Part shown: positions 1-9,600 of the stretch, piece after piece
Layout: each line of letters opens with the position of its first letter
Position numbering within the stretch: position 1 is the stretch's first letter
DNA from: Fortiea sp. LEGE XX443
Lineage (GTDB): Bacteria; Cyanobacteriota; Cyanobacteriia; Cyanobacteriales; Nostocaceae
DNA: 54,999 nt
Direction of reading: 5' to 3'
Assembly (NCBI RefSeq): GCF_015206815.1
Contig: NZ_JADEXZ010000037.1
Location: 1-54,999 of the forward strand
The notes under the pieces: generated by a model
Told to the model about the DNA's origin: nothing
Seen by the model: only the letters and a program-made list of their open reading frames with translations
Databases searched by the model: none
Position numbers and translations under genes: made by a program

Positions 1-326
1 GTTCTTTACTATTTTTGATAAAATCTTCTAATGATTGCATCCACATCACTACACCCTCACCTTAGTTGCAAGCGCTACCTTTCTATCTTCTAAGTATTTT
101 CTCATGAATCATTCCGGATTGCTATATCTATTATTGGTAAGTACTACTAAACAATAAATAAAATTTCTTCAATCTAATCATGAATCACTACACGTTATCA
201 TTTTTTCAGTATCTAAACTTTGCCAAAAAAAATAGTTTTTATGAAATTTAATCATATAGCAACAGCCAAGGTGATTAAGACATAAATAGATGATAAAACC
301 TGGATAATAAAAGACTTTCACCCCTG
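1..326. other. Gene-free AT-rich left edge
   Basis: No convincing coding region is visible on either strand. The segment is AT-rich. It ends at a CCTGTCACCTGTC motif, the reverse complement of the GACAGGTGACAGG-type short repeat that recurs at several gene ends in this window. Confidence 0.5.
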
Positions 327-479
327 TCACCTGTCTTCTGCTATATAAGCCTCACTTCTGTATTCTTCTAGTTTTGGCATGTTTTTTGATTTTTCCTGTA
401 GGACATTCACAAAAACTAAAATAATACTGCCTAGAGTTACAGCTAACAATATAATACGTAGTTTGCTCCAAATCATCAT
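327..479 (-). CDS. Short ORF coupled to the exosortase, possibly a truncated exosortase-associated protein
   Basis: The ATG at 479 overlaps the exosortase TGA (ATGA junction), a usual sign of translational coupling. The product is about 50 aa: a short basic N-terminus (MMIWSKLR), one hydrophobic segment at about residues 8-26, then a polar tail ending in EAYIAEDR. Cyanoexosortases are normally followed by an associated protein of about 200 aa that starts with one membrane segment. This ORF looks like only the first quarter of such a protein. The stop lies inside a GACAGGTGACAGG repeat, so truncation by repeat insertion is plausible. The family link rests on context and N-terminal character only. 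Confidence 0.5.
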   Translation of the reverse strand: MMIWSKLRIILLAVTLGSIILVFVNVLQEKSKNMPKLEEYRSEAYIAEDR

Positions 480-1360
480 TGGCTTTCAGACCTTGTAATA
501 TTCTTTTTTTTAGCATCTTCTTGGTTAAGTAATAACCAGTAGAATAATCCAAAAATAATGACTGTAATCATGCCAAAGACGAAGGAACCATCTCCCACAT
601 GCCAAAACTTAAATGCCGCTTGTTGGTCTTGGTTAGCAGCAATAACAGCTAAAATGGCCACTCTTACTGCGTTAACTATAAAAGCAATAATTACAGCCAC
701 AATAGGTACGAAGATTCTTTTTTTAGGGTCTGGAGGAAACATCAATAAACCAATTACAGATAATCCTAAAAGATGGCAAATCCATTCGATACCTGCACAG
801 TTTTCTGCAACTTTAATACCACCAGTTGGTAAATTTATATAGACATCTTGGAGATAGACTTCAAAGCCACTATACCAAAGTATTAAAGTGGAAAACTTGG
901 CAGTTAAAACAGATAGTGGTGTAATATCTAGTAAAGCAAAAATTAAGACTTTAGGTACACCAGCAAAAAAAATAATGACGAGTTCTTGCCAATATTGCTT
1001 TAATCCCTTCACTCCCGAAGCCAGTAAACTCAATCCAAGAGCAGCAATAAAAGGTGATAGATGAGTGTATACTGCAAATAATTTCCCCTGAGGAAAATAC
1101 TTGCTAAACCAAAGTACAATGCTTATTATTAGTGCGCCTATGACACTAGAAAAAATATCGCTTTCTAAATTCAGTTTATGTTTTTTATCTCCTATTAATG
1201 AGGCTACAGCAAATAAAGCTAAAACACTCATTCCCAGATGAGAATTATCGTCAGCCTTCCAAATTACGGTTAGAAGAATTGCGACTAAACCGCCACTTAT
1301 TCCTAATAACCACCATTTGGGGTTTTGTATTGGTTGATTTAAAACGTGAGTAGCTTTCAT
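476..1360 (-). CDS. Cyanoexosortase (exosortase/archaeosortase family)
   Basis: A 294-aa polytopic membrane protein with about eight hydrophobic segments. The three exosortase landmarks are present in order: Cys in NCAGIEW (about residue 188), Arg in NAVRVAIL (about residue 232) and His in FWHVGDG (about residue 254). Exosortases are transpeptidase-like membrane enzymes that process PEP-CTERM-type sorting signals on exported proteins, often next to exopolysaccharide genes. No PEP-CTERM substrate is visible in this window. The gene is monocistronic apart from the coupled ORF behind it. The subtype (A, B or C) was not determined. Confidence 0.85.
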   Translation of the reverse strand: MKATHVLNQPIQNPKWWLLGISGGLVAILLTVIWKADDNSHLGMSVLALFAVASLIGDKKHKLNLESDIFSSVIGALIISIVLWFSKYFPQGKLFAVYTHLSPFIAALGLSLLASGVKGLKQYWQELVIIFFAGVPKVLIFALLDITPLSVLTAKFSTLILWYSGFEVYLQDVYINLPTGGIKVAENCAGIEWICHLLGLSVIGLLMFPPDPKKRIFVPIVAVIIAFIVNAVRVAILAVIAANQDQQAAFKFWHVGDGSFVFGMITVIIFGLFYWLLLNQEDAKKKNITRSESQ

Positions 1361-2211
1361 GAGTTGTTTAAGAATAAACGCCTAAAACCAATTCAACTTG
1401 AATAATAATTGTTTTTAAACCTTACAAAGAGAAACAGCATCTCGGAAGATATGGCTTGTGGTTGTTCATGTTAGTTAAACACAGAGGTCGTAATGAAATT
1501 GTTAACCTTACTATTAATTTGTGATTAACTGATGTTTTTAAGTAATACTTCTCGATGTGTTTAGTAATTAAGATTACTTGTTAAGTAAACAGAATCAACT
1601 ATTTTGATGAACTTTTATTAAATCTTTAATTTAAAAAAAATCTGGTAATTATTTCCTATTCAGCTACAAATGCTTTAATATCAAGCTTTTATAATCGGAA
1701 ACAGCAGTCTCCTTTTATAAAATTTATGTAAATTTATTTTTAAACAATGGTAAGCTTGTATTAGTTTATACTCTAAATAAATTTATAAACTCCAAATTTG
1801 TAAAGATTTTGTATTCATCCCATACTAATATTTAAAGTGCATCCAACTTTCAGAAGATTTTTTATTTTTAGATTTACTTTAACGTGAGTTCGACGGATTT
1901 AAAACGTTATAATCTTTGCGAATCAAAGGTTTTGAAAGTCAAGGTTCAAACTTAGCTCAATCATTTGTTGAGAACAGTGTCAATAATTGACAGATTCAAG
2001 GGTTACTGATTTTATTGTCAATAAACCTAGAGATTTTTAGAAATTCTTAGTTCTCACAAACAATACTGGTTAAGGGTTTCCGGCTTTATAGCTCATCGAA
2101 CTCACGTTACTTTACGAAGGATAATCACCGTATCTCCGTGTCAGCCTCAATCATCCTATGATTCAGCAACGCCCTCTCGACCCTAGCTTAATACCGTATT
2201 GAGATATGGGC
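1361..2211. other. Intergenic region between exosortase and exporter operon
   Basis: 850 bp with no supported gene. It holds a 228-bp MITE-like element (listed separately), the presumed promoter of the exosortase gene at its left end, and the 3' trailer of the devBCA-type operon at its right end. The rest is AT-rich with no recognisable feature. Confidence 0.5.
1881..2108. mobile_element. MITE-like element with terminal inverted repeats and 5-bp target duplication
   Basis: The left end AACGTGAGTTCGA (1881-1893) is repeated in inverted form as TCGAACTCACGTT (2096-2108). The element is flanked by the direct repeat ACTTT (1876-1880 and 2109-2113). The 228-bp interior has no transposase reading frame. 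This fits a non-autonomous miniature transposable element mobilised in trans. The IS family cannot be assigned by eye. Confidence 0.75.
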
Positions 2212-2913
2212 TTAATGTCGATTGCACACAACTTCTTTAATTAATCTACCGTCTTCCATGTGAATAATTCGATCTGCAATATCTAAAATACGGTTGTCGT
2301 GAGTGACCATTAAAATCGCACAATTCTGTTCCTTAGCCAGTTGTTGCATCAGGTTAACAACATCTCGCCCAGATTTACTATCTAAAGCGGCTGTAGGTTC
2401 ATCAGCTAAGATTAATTTGGGATGACTGACTAAAGCACGGGCGATCGCTACCCGTTGCTTTTGACCTCCAGATAAATCTGATGGGTAGTAATTAATTCGA
2501 TGTCCTAACTTAACAGCATTAAGCATAGCCTCTGATTGAAGGCGAGCTATTGATTCGGGAATATCTTTGTGTAACTCTAATGTCATTTGAACATTTTGTC
2601 TGGCTGTTAAAAAATCCAACAAATTGTGAGCTTGAAAAATATAACCAATATGACGACGTATTTGTACTAATTGCTCATTACTAGCCCGATAAAGCTCTTG
2701 ATTTAAAAATTTGAGGCTTCCCTCTTGAACAGAACGTAAACCCCCTATTAAAGTTAACAAAGTTGTTTTTCCAGAGCCAGAAGGCCCAGTCATAATTAAA
2801 ATTTCACCAGATTTAATTACAATATTAATATCAAATAATATTTGGGTTTTTAATTGCTGTTTTCCTAAGTATTGGTTGAGATTGTGTATGTTTACAATAA
2901 TTTGTTGCTGCAT
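2212..2913 (-). CDS. devA: DevA-type ABC exporter ATP-binding subunit
   Basis: A 233-aa nucleotide-binding domain of the MacB/LolD-DevA family. Visible motifs are Walker A GPSGSGKT (about residues 43-50), signature LSGGQKQR (about 147), Walker B LILADEP directly after it, and the switch His in VTHD. With DevC and DevB it forms an inner-membrane exporter working with a TolC-like outer-membrane channel. In heterocystous cyanobacteria this family exports heterocyst glycolipids or related lipids. Last gene of the devB-devC-devA order, 32 nt after devC. Several DevBCA paralogues exist per genome, so the symbol denotes the family and not necessarily the original devA. Confidence 0.9.
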   Translation of the reverse strand: MQQQIIVNIHNLNQYLGKQQLKTQILFDINIVIKSGEILIMTGPSGSGKTTLLTLIGGLRSVQEGSLKFLNQELYRASNEQLVQIRRHIGYIFQAHNLLDFLTARQNVQMTLELHKDIPESIARLQSEAMLNAVKLGHRINYYPSDLSGGQKQRVAIARALVSHPKLILADEPTAALDSKSGRDVVNLMQQLAKEQNCAILMVTHDNRILDIADRIIHMEDGRLIKEVVCNRH

Positions 2914-2945
2914 TTTTAAAAAAGTATTTAATTAAATAAAGTGAG

Positions 2946-4118
2946 TTAAAAAATATCTGCTGGATCTACATTTCGTAGCTTGTTTGTAGATAAAAATCCC
3001 GAAACCAAACACATTAAAACTGCCAAAAATAATACTGTAATTGCTCTTTGTAAACTCATTGAGATAGGTAATTTAGTAGCATTTTTTGCTATATCATATA
3101 GACCAAGAGATATAGCAAAACCTGGAATGTAACCTAGAGATGCTAAAATTAAAGCTTGTTGGAATACTATACCCAGTAAATATTTATTTTTAAAACCCAT
3201 AGCTTTGAGTGTGGCATATTCCGCTAAATGAGTAGAAATATTACTATATAGAATTTGATAGACAACAATTACACCAACAACAAATCCCATCACTACCATC
3301 AGGTCAAATACAAAGCCGATAGGTGTTCTCAAAGTCCAATAATCTTTTTCTAAATTAATAAAATCATCACGAGTAATGACTGTCACATCTTTCGGTAATT
3401 TAGCTGACAACTCAGCCAAAAGTTTTTTTTCATTCGCGCCGGGTTTGAGTTTAATCAATCCTATATCTATATTTTCCACCGAACGTTCTTGAAATATCCG
3501 CAGAAAAGTTGAGGTACTAACAATTAAATTTCCATCAACTCCAAAAGAAGGCCCCATACTAAATAAGCCAGCAACTGTTACTTGATACCCAACTAAATCT
3601 GTGTATCTAAATATTTCAACATCTACAGTATTTCCTTGGGCAAAATTTTGAGCAATTTCACCAAATTCTGGACGAGAAGCTCGGTCAAATAAAACCTTGT
3701 TAGGAAGTTGTAATAAATTGAGATTTTCTTTAATATTCGCTATATGAAAAATTGATCTTACAGGATCAAATGCTAGTATATATATGGGGTATTTCAGACC
3801 AGTTTCTTTGTTTTTTAATTTAGCAAATTGTACATATAAAGGACTAACTAATTCTACATCTTCAAAACCCAAAGCCTGATATAAACGCTGACGAGGAAAG
3901 CTCTGATTAGAGGTCAAGGATTGATATTGGATACTAATAATAAATAAATTTCCTTCCAGGTTTTGATGTAACTGTGTAGCACTTGCATATAGAGCATCTT
4001 GAAAACCAATTTGCAAAAACATCAGCACCGAAACAAAGGCAATTCCAGCTAAAGCGACAATAAAGCGAACTCTTTGTTTAGCTAATTGTAGCCAAGCTAA
4101 AGGTATCTGAAGAATCAT
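2946..4118 (-). CDS. devC: DevC-type ABC exporter permease
   Basis: A 390-aa permease of the FtsX/MacB type. It has one N-terminal membrane segment (about residues 16-36), a large periplasmic domain (about 40-260) and three C-terminal membrane segments (about 270-375). The sequence ends in KLRNVDPADIF, typical of DevC proteins. It lies between devB (76 nt upstream) and devA (32 nt downstream), so the three subunits are probably co-transcribed. It is expected to form the membrane core of a lipid exporter, plausibly for the product of the divergent polyketide operon. Confidence 0.9.
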   Translation of the reverse strand: MILQIPLAWLQLAKQRVRFIVALAGIAFVSVLMFLQIGFQDALYASATQLHQNLEGNLFIISIQYQSLTSNQSFPRQRLYQALGFEDVELVSPLYVQFAKLKNKETGLKYPIYILAFDPVRSIFHIANIKENLNLLQLPNKVLFDRASRPEFGEIAQNFAQGNTVDVEIFRYTDLVGYQVTVAGLFSMGPSFGVDGNLIVSTSTFLRIFQERSVENIDIGLIKLKPGANEKKLLAELSAKLPKDVTVITRDDFINLEKDYWTLRTPIGFVFDLMVVMGFVVGVIVVYQILYSNISTHLAEYATLKAMGFKNKYLLGIVFQQALILASLGYIPGFAISLGLYDIAKNATKLPISMSLQRAITVLFLAVLMCLVSGFLSTNKLRNVDPADIF

Positions 4119-4194
4119 TAGAAAAACCTCAAGTGATGCAGATGAAACTGCTGATGAGAATAATATAAAATCCGAGAATAATCTCTGTACTCAT

Positions 4195-5388
4195 TTATAT
4201 ATAAATGAGTACTTGTACTTGTAAATTAGTTAAAGCAGTAACTTGTTGGTTATCTGTTAGGTTATTGATCCGAATTTTTACTTCAACTACTTTATTATCA
4301 GTATTAGCTTGAGGATTAATATCAAAAATATTTTGTCTACCAACTTGTAGGCCAATATCTGTGACTTCTCCTCGTAATTCTCCTGAAAAAGCATTGCTGG
4401 TAATAATAGCCGACTGGCCTAAACGCACTTTTTGAATATCAGTTTCATAGACTTCTGCAACCACAAACATCTGTTGTGTGCGTCCTAAATCAGCTATGCC
4501 GTCGTTGCTGATAATTTCTCCTGGACGAGTATTAATTTTTAGCACTTGTCCGTCTATGGGCGATCGCACAGAACTTAAATCCCATTCAGCTTGAGCTTGT
4601 TTGACTGAGGCGATCGCACTTTCAACCTGAATTTGTGCTGCTTGTATATCAGTAGGACGGATTTCAGCAATACTATTGAGCCTAGCTGAAGCTTCGCTTA
4701 ACTGCTTCTGCATACTTTCTACAGTCAGGTAAAAATTAGCTTGTGCTTCATTAAGTTGTTGTCGCACAGTATCAACTCGCAACTGCCTCACCTCTGAATC
4801 AGAAGCTGAAATAGCGCCTTCTTTGTATAGCTGTTGATATCGTCGATTTTCGCTGTCAGCATTCTGTAACTCAGCTTCTAAGCGAGCAATCGTCGCTTTT
4901 TGTGTAGACATCTTTCCTCTCATCTCAGCTTCTAAACGAGCAATCGTTGCTTGTTGTGCAGAGATGTCTCCAGCTTTTGCTCCGGCTTTTACCTGGTTGA
5001 GATTAGCTTGAGCCACTAAAACTTGTTTTTGGGCTTTTTCTAAGGCTGCCAGTTGAGTGTAGTAATTATCTAGAACTGCCACAACTTGTCCTTGACGTAA
5101 CAAGTCTCCTTTATTAACTAAGAGTCTTGCTACTCGAACACCAGCTTGAGAATTAGCCGCCGATAGACGAATGATTTCATCTTGAGGCTGTAAACGTCCT
5201 AATGCAGCAACAGCAATTATTTTTGGGGTAACGTTTGATGTAGTTGGAGGCTCCAATGTAGAGCTTAAACGAAATCTCGAAACACTGTAGAAAGAAACTG
5301 TACCAGTAGCTATTGCTATAGCGATCGCCAAAATTATTGACCACTGATTTACAGGTTTTGTGAATGACTGCTTTTGTTTGGGTATCAT
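4195..5388 (-). CDS. devB: DevB-type membrane fusion protein (HlyD family)
   Basis: A 397-aa periplasmic adaptor. It has an N-terminal membrane anchor (about residues 17-37), a split lipoyl domain (VAALGRLQP near 60 and VRSPIDGQVLKINTRPGE near 272), and a long alpha-helical hairpin between them containing two similar ATIARLEAE segments (about residues 147 and 164), i.e. a short internal duplication. It is expected to bridge the DevC/DevA complex to TolC. The ATG at 5388 fits the anchor position. The promoter region upstream is shared with the divergent polyketide operon and carries the TTGCA direct-repeat elements. Confidence 0.9.
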   Translation of the reverse strand: MIPKQKQSFTKPVNQWSIILAIAIAIATGTVSFYSVSRFRLSSTLEPPTTSNVTPKIIAVAALGRLQPQDEIIRLSAANSQAGVRVARLLVNKGDLLRQGQVVAVLDNYYTQLAALEKAQKQVLVAQANLNQVKAGAKAGDISAQQATIARLEAEMRGKMSTQKATIARLEAELQNADSENRRYQQLYKEGAISASDSEVRQLRVDTVRQQLNEAQANFYLTVESMQKQLSEASARLNSIAEIRPTDIQAAQIQVESAIASVKQAQAEWDLSSVRSPIDGQVLKINTRPGEIISNDGIADLGRTQQMFVVAEVYETDIQKVRLGQSAIITSNAFSGELRGEVTDIGLQVGRQNIFDINPQANTDNKVVEVKIRINNLTDNQQVTALTNLQVQVLIYI

Positions 5389-5421
5389 AGTTACTGTTTT
5401 CGTCGCAATTAGAAATGTCTA

Positions 5422-5439
5422 GCTGCAAGTCACTTGCAT
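5422..5439. promoter_or_regulatory. TTGCA direct-repeat element, copy 1
   Basis: CTGCAAGTCACTTGCATT: two TGCA cores 11 bp apart, the same period as the better conserved copies. It lies 34 bp upstream of the devB start. This is the weakest of the four copies. Confidence 0.35.
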
Positions 5440-5551
5440 TAAGAAGCATCTAGGATAATTCCACATGGGTTGTTGTCAACCTATGTATATTTTTACCTTG
5501 CAACTTGAACAGCATTCAATTGCATTTTCAATCATCCTAAGATAAACAGTT

Positions 5552-5579
5552 TGATACTCAATTGCAACCCATATGCAAC
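5552..5579 (-). promoter_or_regulatory. TTGCA direct-repeat element, copy 2 (devB side)
   Basis: Read on the minus strand, towards devB, it contains TTGCATATGGGTTGCAAT followed by TGAGTATCAA. The same string with only a few changes occurs on the plus strand at 6415-6443, upstream of the polyketide operon. The TTGCA half-sites are 11 bp apart, about one helical turn, a pattern common for OmpR/PhoB-type activators. The regulator's identity is inference. Confidence 0.55.
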
Positions 5580-5919
5580 AGCTTTGTAGATTAACAATCG
5601 GCACAATGGCATAGATAAACTTTATAAATAAGTTATACAAAATAATAGATTTTCATCAGATTCTTTACTCACGTAACTTGATGTGTAACTAAATTTATTC
5701 CCCTGTCATCCTTGAGATATAGTTATTAGTAAATAATTTTACATTTCAGCATAAATAATTGATTAAGCCTATCTTTAGAAAGAGAAATTACATGGTTTAT
5801 GCAATAATTTTAGTATTAGCATCACAACAAAAATAAAAAAGAAAATTCGCAAGTAATGGTTTTGTTTGAAATCCCTCTAAAGAGGTAAAACAAATTTTGT
5901 AATTCGCTGAAAATTGCTC

Positions 5920-5941
5920 TGTATGCAACTTGTATGCAATT
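5920..5941. promoter_or_regulatory. TTGCA direct-repeat element, copy 3 (small-gene side)
   Basis: TATGCAACTTGTATGCAATT, i.e. two TATGCAA units 11 bp apart, about 95 bp upstream of the small gene. On the complementary strand it reads TTGCATACAAGTTGCATA, close to copies 2 and 4. Confidence 0.5.
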
Positions 5942-6037
5942 TATTTAAATAAATTTTAATTATGTGGCACACTAATGAAATCAGACTTTTAATAACTTTA
6001 GAATTAGTGATTGTTCCCCTTCATTAGCATAGAAAAA

Positions 6038-6286
6038 ATGAGATTACAGCGATTCATGCTCTCATTACCAAGTTTTGATAATCGGAGGCTAATCTTTCAT
6101 GCGTCTCGTCAGACTCTTCGTAAAGCGGAGATGGCACGGCTGGCGGTGCATGAATGGCTAAATCAACACGATTTAGAGCTAGAAGAGTGGAAAAGCAAAA
6201 CAGCTTTTGAGCTTGGTATTAGTATTAGTGAGTTAGAACAAAAGTTACTAGCACGTCACGGTGGAAATAAGCAGACTGTTAAATAG
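6038..6286 (+). CDS. Small conserved-looking protein of unknown function
   Basis: The frame is open from a TTG at 6011, but the ATG at 6038 gives a more natural 82-residue product beginning MRLQRFML; another ATG follows at 6056. The protein is charged and probably all-helical, with EWLNQHDLELEEWK in the middle and SISELEQKLLARHGG at the end. I do not recognise a family. It stands alone between two copies of the TTGCA element and is followed 12 nt later by a hairpin. It transcribes in the same direction as the polyketide operon, so it could be a small regulator or accessory of that cluster, but nothing in the sequence proves it. Confidence 0.55.
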   Translation: MRLQRFMLSLPSFDNRRLIFHASRQTLRKAEMARLAVHEWLNQHDLELEEWKSKTAFELGISISELEQKLLARHGGNKQTVK

Positions 6287-6298
6287 CCAAAACTTTGT

Positions 6299-6320
6299 CC
6301 TTGTAATTTTACTTACAAGG
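6299..6320 (+). terminator. Hairpin after the small gene
   Basis: CCTTGTAA and TTACAAGG form a perfect 8-bp stem with a 6-nt loop, 12 nt after the small gene's stop. Only a short T-run follows, so termination may be weak. Confidence 0.5.
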
Positions 6321-6414
6321 TTTAGCTATTGTCTAATTAAGGTAGTGTTCTTGATAACTAAGCGATGTATTTAACTGCCTGCATGAACAGCTTTTTTTAG
6401 GTAAAACATATTAA

Positions 6415-6452
6415 GTTGCATATGAGTTGCAATTGAGAATCAAGCAGTTTAA
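6415..6452 (+). promoter_or_regulatory. TTGCA direct-repeat element, copy 4 (polyketide side)
   Basis: TTGCATATGAGTTGCAAT plus TGAGAATCAAGCAGTTTA, about 240 bp upstream of the PKS start. It is a near copy of the element at 5552-5579 in the opposite orientation, so each copy points in the same sense relative to its own operon. The strings AGGATGA and TGCAATTG also recur near both copies. This supports co-regulation of exporter and biosynthesis genes. Confidence 0.6.
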
Positions 6453-6690
6453 TATAACTGCAATTGGCAAATTCATAGGATGACTTCCATTAGGATTAAG
6501 CTTCTACGCTAAACCATCCAAACTAAATTTGTGAATTTAGTTACACAGTAGCTTTAAAGATATCCAAAATTGATTTGCCTAAAAAACTGTTTTACCTAAA
6601 AAAAATTTCCTAATTTTCTGACTGGCAGAGGAAAGCAGATTTTCCAAATGTCTATCTACATCTCCCAAACATAAAAATCAAGAGCAAGTC

Positions 6691-9600
6691 ATGGTTGCTT
6701 CTAGAATTGAAGCTGAATTAGAACAGTTGCAAGCTGAAATCAGCAATTGTGAAAAATCTTTACTTAAGCTAATACAGGTTCAGAATATCATGGTGAACAC
6801 TGCACCGCTAACGACTAGCGAAATCAATACACAACTGCAAAAGACTCAGATTGCCATTATTGGTATGGCTTCTATATTTCCGCAATCCCAGAACTTACAG
6901 GAATACTGGGAAAAGATAATTCACAAAGTAGATTGTATTAGTGATGTTCCTTCTTCACGTTGGAGCATAGATGATTATTATGATCCTGACCCCAAAGCAC
7001 CGGATAAAACCTACTGTAAACGAGGTGGATTTATCCCGGATGTTGATTTCAATCCTATAGAATTTGGACTACCACCTAATATTTTAGAAGTCACAGACAT
7101 TTCTCATTTGCTGGGTTTACTGGTTGCTAAAGCCGCCATAGAAGATGCTGGTTATGGCGAATCTCAACAGTTGAAGCGTGAGATTTACGATAAACTTCGC
7201 CAGCGCACTGGTGTAGTGTTGGGTGTGGCTATTGGTAGGCAATTGGCGATACCACTCAGTTCTAGATTGCAATATCCCATCTGGGAAAAAGTTCTCAAAA
7301 GCAGTGGCTTATCTGATGAAGATACGCAAAACATAGTTGAGAAAATTAAAAGTGCATATGTGCAATGGAACGAAAACGCCTTTCCGGGAATGTTAGCTAA
7401 TGTAATTGCCGGACGAATTGCTAACCGCCTAGATTTAGGAGGAATGAATTGTGTTGTAGATGCCGCCTGTGCTAGTTCATTGGGGGCGCTGCAAATCGCA
7501 ATTAGTGAGCTGATTACCGGTCGTTGTGACATGATGCTCACTGGTGGAGTAGACACAGATAACTCTATTCTGGCCTACATGTGTTTCAGCAAAACCCCGG
7601 CTGTTTCCCCTAGTGAGAATGTCAAACCTTTCGATGCTGAATCTGATGGCATGATGTTGGGTGAAGGCTTGGGCATGTTAGTACTAAAGCGTCTGGAAGA
7701 TGCCCAAAGAGACAACGATCGCATTTATGCAGTTATCAAAGGTATTGGCAGTTCTAGCGATGGTCGCTATAAAAGCATCTATGCACCTCGTCCAGAAGGT
7801 CAAATTACAGCCTTACGCCGTGCTTATGAAGATGCAGGATTGCCACCTACAAGTATTGGTTTAGTTGAAGCACACGGTACTGGGACGATGGTGGGAGATC
7901 CCACCGAATTTGCATCGATTAAAGAAGTTTTTGGCGAAAACAATCCCAAACAACAACATATTGCCTTGGGAAGCGTCAAATCCCAGATTGGACACACAAA
8001 AGCAGCTGCGGGTGCGGCAAGTCTAATAAAAGCTACCTTGGCTCTCCACCATAAAGTATTGCCACCCACAATTAATATCACTAAACCCCACCCAAAACTG
8101 AATATTGAAAATTCTCCATTTTATTTAAATACAGAAACCAGACCTTGGCTAACTACTAATAACCAACCAAGACGTGCTGGTATTAGTGCTTTTGGCTTTG
8201 GTGGGACAAACTACCATGTTGTTTTAGAAGAATACCAAAGCGAACACAACAGCCCTTATCGCATACATAACAGTTCCCAAACCGTACTGCTATCAGCAGC
8301 AACACCAGAACAATTGCGATCGCGCTGTCAAGAATTCCAACATCAATTACAATCCGACGAGGGACAACAGCATTATTTAGAACTGATTTCGGCATGTAAA
8401 TCTCTAAAAATTCCAGTCACAGATGCCAGAGTTGGGTTTGTTGTTGATTCTCTAACTCAAGCTAGAGACTTGTTGCAAAAAACCATCGACTCACTCACAA
8501 CCCAGCCACAAGCAGAATCTTGGGAGCATCCCCAAGGAATTTATTACCGCAAGACGGGAATTACCACAGAAGGGAAAGTAGTAGCTCTATTTTCTGGTCA
8601 AGGATCACAATACTTAGAAATGGGTCGGGAATTGGTAATTAACTTTCCTGAGCTACGGCAGACTTATGCTGAGATGGACAGCCTTTTCCAAGACGGTTTA
8701 CAGACCTTATCAGAAGTCGTGTTTCCGGCTCCTGTATTCAATTCCGAACAAAAGGCAGCCCAAATAGAAGCTTTGCAGATGACAGAATACGCACAACCAG
8801 CAATTGGGGCTTTTAGTGTTGGTTTGTACAAAATACTACAACAAGCTGGATTTAAACCAGATTTTGTTGCCGGACACAGCTTCGGAGAACTGACTGGTTT
8901 ATGGGCGGCTGGTGTTTTGAGTGAGAAAGATTACTGTTTTTTAGTCAAAGCTAGGGGTCAAGCTATGGCTGCACCAAAAGACCCCCAGTTTGAAGCAGGA
9001 GCTATGCTGGCAGTGAAAGGAGATATTAATCAAGTTCAAGAACTGCTCCAGAATTTTCCTTTAATTGAAATTGCTAACTTTAATTCTCGTCAACAGGTAG
9101 TACTTGCAGGGGCAAAAGCTGAAATTGCCAAAGTCGAAACAGCGCTGAAAACGCAAGGATTCCATACCGTATTGCTGAAAGTTTCCGCAGCTTTTCACAC
9201 ATCTCTTGTAGCTCATGCACAAAAACCCTTTGCCAAAGCAATTGACAAAATTACTTTCAACCAGCCGCAAATACCTGTTTACACCAATGTCACCGGGAAG
9301 CCTTACCCAACTGAACCACAAGCTATTCAAACAATTCTCAAAGAACATTTGGTGAATCGAGTTTTGTTTCAGCAAGAGATTGAAAACATCTATGCTACAG
9401 GCGGTGATTGCTTTATCGAATTTGGCCCGCGCAACACTCTTACCAATTTAGTCAAGGATATTCTGAGCGATCGCCCGCATCTAGCTGTAGCTTTAAATGC
9501 CAATCCCCGCAAAGATAGCGATCGCGTTTTGCGAGAAGCTGTTGTGCAATTACGTGTTGCTGGCTTGCCTTTAACAAATCTAGATCCTTATCAACTAGAG

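Larger units (their letters stand above)
5389..6010. promoter_or_regulatory. Divergent control region left of the small gene
   Basis: 622 bp with no gene. It carries the devB promoter side and at least three TTGCA-based direct-repeat elements (5422-5439, 5552-5579 and 5920-5941). Their arrangement suggests a common regulator of exporter, small gene and polyketide operon. Confidence 0.5.

Noticed and set aside
352-552. 66-aa minus-strand ORF overlapping the exosortase 3' end
   Set aside because: It overlaps the exosortase in another frame; the ATGA-coupled frame at 327-479 has a membrane segment and better start context.
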